8,277 nt of DNA. It comes from Bacillota bacterium (lineage in GTDB: Bacteria > Bacillota > Clostridia > Christensenellales > CAG-138). The translations under genes and the position numbers were made by a program. Position 1 is the first letter of the stretch. Every line of letters begins with the position of its first letter. Location of the stretch: the NCBI GenBank assembly GCA_023458615.1, contig JAEWYV010000154.1:1-8277 (forward strand), in the 5' to 3' direction. This document shows, in pieces, positions 6,053 through 8,277 of the stretch. The notes under the pieces were generated by a model. It saw only the letters and a list, made by a program, of their open reading frames with translations, did no database searches and was not told the origin of the DNA.

Positions 6053-7729
6053 TTAAAACAGGCCGCTGATCTTGCCCGCTTCGTCTACGTCAATCCGCTC
6101 CGCCGCGGGCACCTTCGGCAGCCCCGGCATGGTCATGATGTCGCCCGTGAGCGCAACGATGAACCCCGCGCCCGCGCTGACCTTAAGCTGGCGCACGTTG
6201 ACCGTAAAGCCGCGCGGCGCACCGAGCAAGGCGGCGTTGTCGGAGAAGGAATACTGCGTCTTTGCCATGCAGACAGGAAGGCTGCCAAAGCCGAGCTCCG
6301 TGAGCTTCTGCGCCTCTTTCTGCGCCTGCGGGGCAAAGGTAACGCCGTCCCCGCGATAGACGCGCTTGACTATCGCCTCGATCTTCTGTTCAATGGTCAA
6401 ATCCAGCGCGTAGCTCTGGGTAAACCCGTTCTTGCCCTCTGCAATGCGGCAGACCGCCTCGGCAAGCGCAACGCCGCCCGCGCCGCCCTTTGCCCAAACC
6501 TCGGACAGGGCAACGGTAACGCCCAATGCGCGGCACCGTTCCTCCACCAACGCCAACTCGGAGGCGGTATCGGTCGGGAAGGCATTGATTGCTACCACAC
6601 AGGGTAAATTAAATACGGTTTGTATGTTTTCTACGTGTTGCAGCAGGTTTGGCAGCCCCCGCTCCAACGCGTCGAGATTCTCCGTCGAGAGGTCGGCCTT
6701 TGCCACGCCGCCGTGGTGTTTCAGCGCGCGCACGGTCGCAACCACGACCACCGCCGAGGGTTTCAGTCCCGCCATCCGGCACTTGATGTCGAGAAATTTC
6801 TCCGCGCCGAGATCTGCCCCAAACCCCGCCTCCGTAACCGCGTAGTCGCCGAGCTTAAGCGCGAGGCGAGTCGCGGTCAGCGAGTTGCAACCATGCGCGA
6901 TATTCGCAAACGGACCGCCGTGCACAAACGCGGGCGTATGCTCCAGCGTCTGCACGAGGTTTGGCTTCAGCGCGTCCTTGAGCAGCGCCGCCATCGCGCC
7001 CGCCGCCTTGAGGTCGCCCGCCGTAACGGGTTTCTCGTCGTAGGTATAGCCCACGATGATGCGCCCGAGGCGCGCCTTGAGATCCGTAATATCCGACGCA
7101 AGGCACAGCACCGCCATGACTTCGCTCGCAACCGTTATGTCGTAGCCATCCTCGCGCGGGGTTCCGTTGACGCGCCCGCCAAGGCCGTCCACGAGGAAGC
7201 GCAATTGACGATCGTTCATATCGACGCACCGCCGCCAGGTGATCCGGCGCGGGTCAATATTCAGCGCGTTGCCCTGATAGATGTGATTGTCCAGCATTGC
7301 CGCGAGCAGGTTGTTTGCCGCGCCGATTGCGTGAAAGTCGCCCGTGAAATGCAGGTTGATGTCCTCCATGGGCACCACTTGCGCATAGCCGCCGCCTGCC
7401 GCGCCGCCCTTCATGCCGAACACGGGGCCAAGCGAAGGTTCCCGCAGGGCGACGACCGCGCGCTTGCCGATCTTGCGCAGCCCATCCGCGAGGCCGACTG
7501 TCGTCGTGGTCTTGCCCTCGCCCGCCGGGGTCGGCGAGATGGCGGTGACGAGGATGAGCTTTCCATCCGGTTTGTCCTTCAGGTCGCTCAAAAGATTATA
7601 GTCAATCTTCGCCTTGTATCTGCCGTATTGCTCGACATACGCTTCGTCAATGTTCAGCCCGGCGGCGATCTCCGCGATGGGGCGCATGGTGGTGCTCTGC
7701 GCAATCTCGATGTCGGAGGGATAGGCCAT
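6053..7729 (-). CDS. fhs: formate--tetrahydrofolate ligase
   Basis: This 558-residue cytosolic enzyme, of the usual family length (about 555-560), joins formate to THF using ATP to give 10-formyl-THF. That feeds purine and formyl-methionine synthesis, and in acetogens the methyl branch of the Wood-Ljungdahl pathway. The nucleotide-binding loop is PTPAGEGKTT (66-75), followed by the highly conserved EPSLGPVFGMKGGAAGGG block (97-114) and MEDINLHFTGDFHAI (121-135). The closing GDIMTMPGLPKVPAAERIDVD segment is also standard. The ATG at 7729 follows AAAGGAG (7738-7744) by eight bases. It is the first gene of the fhs-folD-DUF1295 unit, with a promoter about 160 bases upstream and a repeat-bearing leader between. 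Its presence alone does not prove acetogenesis, since many fermenters carry it. Confidence 0.97.
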   Translation of the reverse strand: MAYPSDIEIAQSTTMRPIAEIAAGLNIDEAYVEQYGRYKAKIDYNLLSDLKDKPDGKLILVTAISPTPAGEGKTTTTVGLADGLRKIGKRAVVALREPSLGPVFGMKGGAAGGGYAQVVPMEDINLHFTGDFHAIGAANNLLAAMLDNHIYQGNALNIDPRRITWRRCVDMNDRQLRFLVDGLGGRVNGTPREDGYDITVASEVMAVLCLASDITDLKARLGRIIVGYTYDEKPVTAGDLKAAGAMAALLKDALKPNLVQTLEHTPAFVHGGPFANIAHGCNSLTATRLALKLGDYAVTEAGFGADLGAEKFLDIKCRMAGLKPSAVVVVATVRALKHHGGVAKADLSTENLDALERGLPNLLQHVENIQTVFNLPCVVAINAFPTDTASELALVEERCRALGVTVALSEVWAKGGAGGVALAEAVCRIAEGKNGFTQSYALDLTIEQKIEAIVKRVYRGDGVTFAPQAQKEAQKLTELGFGSLPVCMAKTQYSFSDNAALLGAPRGFTVNVRQLKVSAGAGFIVALTGDIMTMPGLPKVPAAERIDVDEAGKISGLF

Positions 7730-7751
7730 GGATGGTTCTCCTTTATTTGAT

Positions 7752-7882
7752 GGGCATTCGCCCTGTTTGATACACTAGATGGATTCCGGTAGTTTCCGGG
7801 CATACACCCTGTTTGATTTTCACATGACGGATTCTGATGCTTCACGCGCCGTTCGCTTGTTTGATCGATACACGATTGATTC
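7752..7882 (-). repeat. three degenerate tandem repeats in the fhs leader
   Basis: The first two copies start with GGGCAT (plus strand) at 7752 and 7798, a 46-base period. Their first 20 bases differ at only two positions and include CCCTGTTTGAT. A third, more degenerate copy has TGTTTGAT at 7858. All three carry a (G/T)GATTC box 10-12 bases after TGTTTGAT. On the transcribed strand each unit gives ATCAAACA, and a fourth related ATCAAATA immediately precedes the fhs ribosome binding site. Two units can form small GGGC/GCCC hairpins. The leader does not match the THF (folT) or ZTP (pfl) riboswitch cores that I could recall. Confidence 0.6.
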
Positions 7883-7887
7883 TTATT

Positions 7888-7917
7888 ATTGTAGTATTTC
7901 GGCAGTCCTCGCGTCAA
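7888..7917 (-). promoter_or_regulatory. predicted sigma-A promoter for fhs-folD-DUF1295
   Basis: On the minus strand: -35 TTGACG (7912-7917), an 18-base spacer, -10 TACAAT (7888-7893). It sits directly downstream of the terminator of the preceding gene (7926-7950) and would start the message near 7881, giving a leader of about 150 nt before the fhs ATG. Confidence 0.7.
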
Positions 7918-7925
7918 CGACAATC

Positions 7926-7950
7926 AAAAAGCGCACCCGAATGGATGCGC
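7926..7950 (-). terminator. Rho-independent terminator of the upstream membrane-protein gene
   Basis: Arms 7943-7950 and 7931-7938 form an 8-bp stem with one G-U pair and a 4-base loop; on the minus strand five T follow (7926-7930). It lies 20 bases after the stop codon at 7971 and insulates the fhs promoter from upstream transcription. Confidence 0.8.
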
Positions 7951-7970
7951 CAATACGATTAAGCCCCCCC

Positions 7971-8164
7971 TCATCCCTGCCGGAGGCGATTGAGCCGGAT
8001 GATGAAATACGCGATCGTGCCAAACACCACCACGAGAAAACCTAGGATATACCAGATCGGTAGAGCGACTGTGAGCGAGGAAAGCACGGTCAGCGACGCG
8101 AACATCAGCAGCACAAACATCTTAACCAGCGCAATCATGCTCTTGAGCAGGTGATCTAGCCCCC
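7971..8164 (-). pseudogene. C-terminal fragment of a small membrane protein, probably cut by the IS
   Basis: The open frame ends in TGA at 7971-7973, a short distance before a good minus-strand terminator, which supports it as a true gene end. The readable product, about 64 residues back to 8164 or 55 from an ATG at 8138, has two strong hydrophobic stretches (FVLLMFASLTVLSSLTVAL and IWYILGFLVVVFGTIAYFII) and a basic tail RLNRLRQG, so it would be a membrane protein with two spans. No ribosome binding site precedes the ATG at 8138, and the frame stays open upstream to a stop at 8187-8189, beyond the inferred insertion edge. I therefore think the real 5' part was displaced by the mobile element. 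I do not recognise the family. It could instead be an intact 55-residue protein with a weak start. Confidence 0.5.
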
Positions 8165-8277
8165 TGAAACCGGGCCAGCTACAATGTTAGGAAAAAGAGA
8201 AAGAAGACTAACAAAGGAGCTGAAAGGAAATGGCAAGAAAGAACTACACAGTTGAACAGATCATCGTCAAGCTACGG
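8165..8277 (+). mobile_element. left end of an IS3-family-like insertion sequence (partial)
   Basis: The 8165-8229 stretch has the character of an IS left end: it begins TGAAACCGGGCC, is followed by a purine-rich non-coding leader, and runs straight into a transposase OrfA start. The exact boundary is an estimate, since the right inverted repeat and target duplication lie outside the window. Confidence 0.55.
8230..8277 (+). CDS. IS3-type transposase OrfA, N-terminal 16 residues (runs off window)
   Basis: The frame ATG at 8230 to the window edge reads MARKNYTVEQIIVKLR. This closely resembles the start of IS3-family OrfA proteins, small helix-turn-helix (HTH_Tnp_1-type) DNA-binding proteins that typically begin M-x-R-K-x-Y-x-x-E-Q-I-I-x-K-L-R and are fused by -1 frameshifting to the DDE transposase OrfB. 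A Shine-Dalgarno site AAAGGAG (8213-8219) is ten bases upstream, with a second purine run closer to the ATG. Only the first helix is visible. Confidence 0.75.
   Translation, partial: MARKNYTVEQIIVKLR

Noticed and set aside
6620..7750. A 376-codon plus-strand open frame opposite fhs
   Set aside because: It is antisense to the strongly conserved fhs gene, is rich in Arg, Ala and His as expected from the complement of a GC-rich gene, and has no domain resemblance.
7752..7865. A short CRISPR array
   Set aside because: There are only three diverged units with a 46-48-base period, no constant repeat with unique spacers, and no cas genes nearby; the position between promoter and fhs fits a leader element better.
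7730..7881. A THF or ZTP riboswitch upstream of fhs
   Set aside because: The location is right for either class, but I could not find the ZTP core (such as CCGCCUGGGC) or the THF riboswitch conserved core on the minus strand. A covariance-model search would settle it.
7654..7923. An 89-residue minus-strand reading frame across the fhs leader
   Set aside because: It overlaps the predicted promoter -10 box and the start of fhs in another frame, the 46-base repeat period does not preserve the frame, and no ribosome binding site or recognisable domain is seen.

Overview
The window looks like chromosome from a Gram-positive, probably anaerobic, Clostridia-type bacterium. The evidence is the strong purine-rich Shine-Dalgarno sites, several UUG starts, a formate-tetrahydrofolate ligase gene (fhs) followed by folD, a YibE/F membrane protein, a lipoprotein with a classical lipobox, and short ferredoxins. 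Base composition is moderately GC-rich. Genus cannot be fixed from this sequence alone.

Layout, left to right. Positions 1-156 (+) hold the C-terminal end of an alkaline phosphatase, followed by a long hairpin and a YibE/F-family membrane protein (256-1434, +). A bidirectional terminator (1450-1496) separates this from a convergent ASCH-domain gene (1553-1999, -). That gene has a clear promoter at 2173-2201 and, inside its leader, what looks like the tail of a decayed GGDEF gene. Divergent from it is a two-gene (+) unit: a small ferredoxin-like protein (2300-2551, UUG start) and a rhodanese-domain lipoprotein (2583-3035). A second bidirectional terminator (3086-3118) closes that unit against a long (-) strand block.

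The (-) block reads, in transcription order: promoter (7888-7917), a leader of about 150 nt with degenerate tandem repeats, fhs (6053-7729), folD (5158-6015), a DUF1295 / steroid-5-alpha-reductase-like membrane protein (4264-5133), and then, after a 157-nt gap, a Rieske non-heme iron oxygenase (3132-4106). The first three are tightly spaced and look like an operon. The oxygenase may be read through or have its own promoter. Fhs makes 10-formyl-THF from formate, and FolD links the methenyl and methylene levels of the folate one-carbon pool. This FolD lacks two of the residues needed for the cyclohydrolase half-reaction.

At the right edge, the 3' end of a small membrane-protein gene (-) with its own terminator abuts the left end of an IS3-type insertion sequence, whose OrfA starts at 8230 and runs off the window. 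The most unusual items are the repeat-bearing fhs leader, the altered FolD active site, and the pairing of an O2-dependent Rieske oxygenase with a 5-alpha-reductase-like protein behind folate genes. I see no CRISPR array, rRNA, tRNA or phage module.
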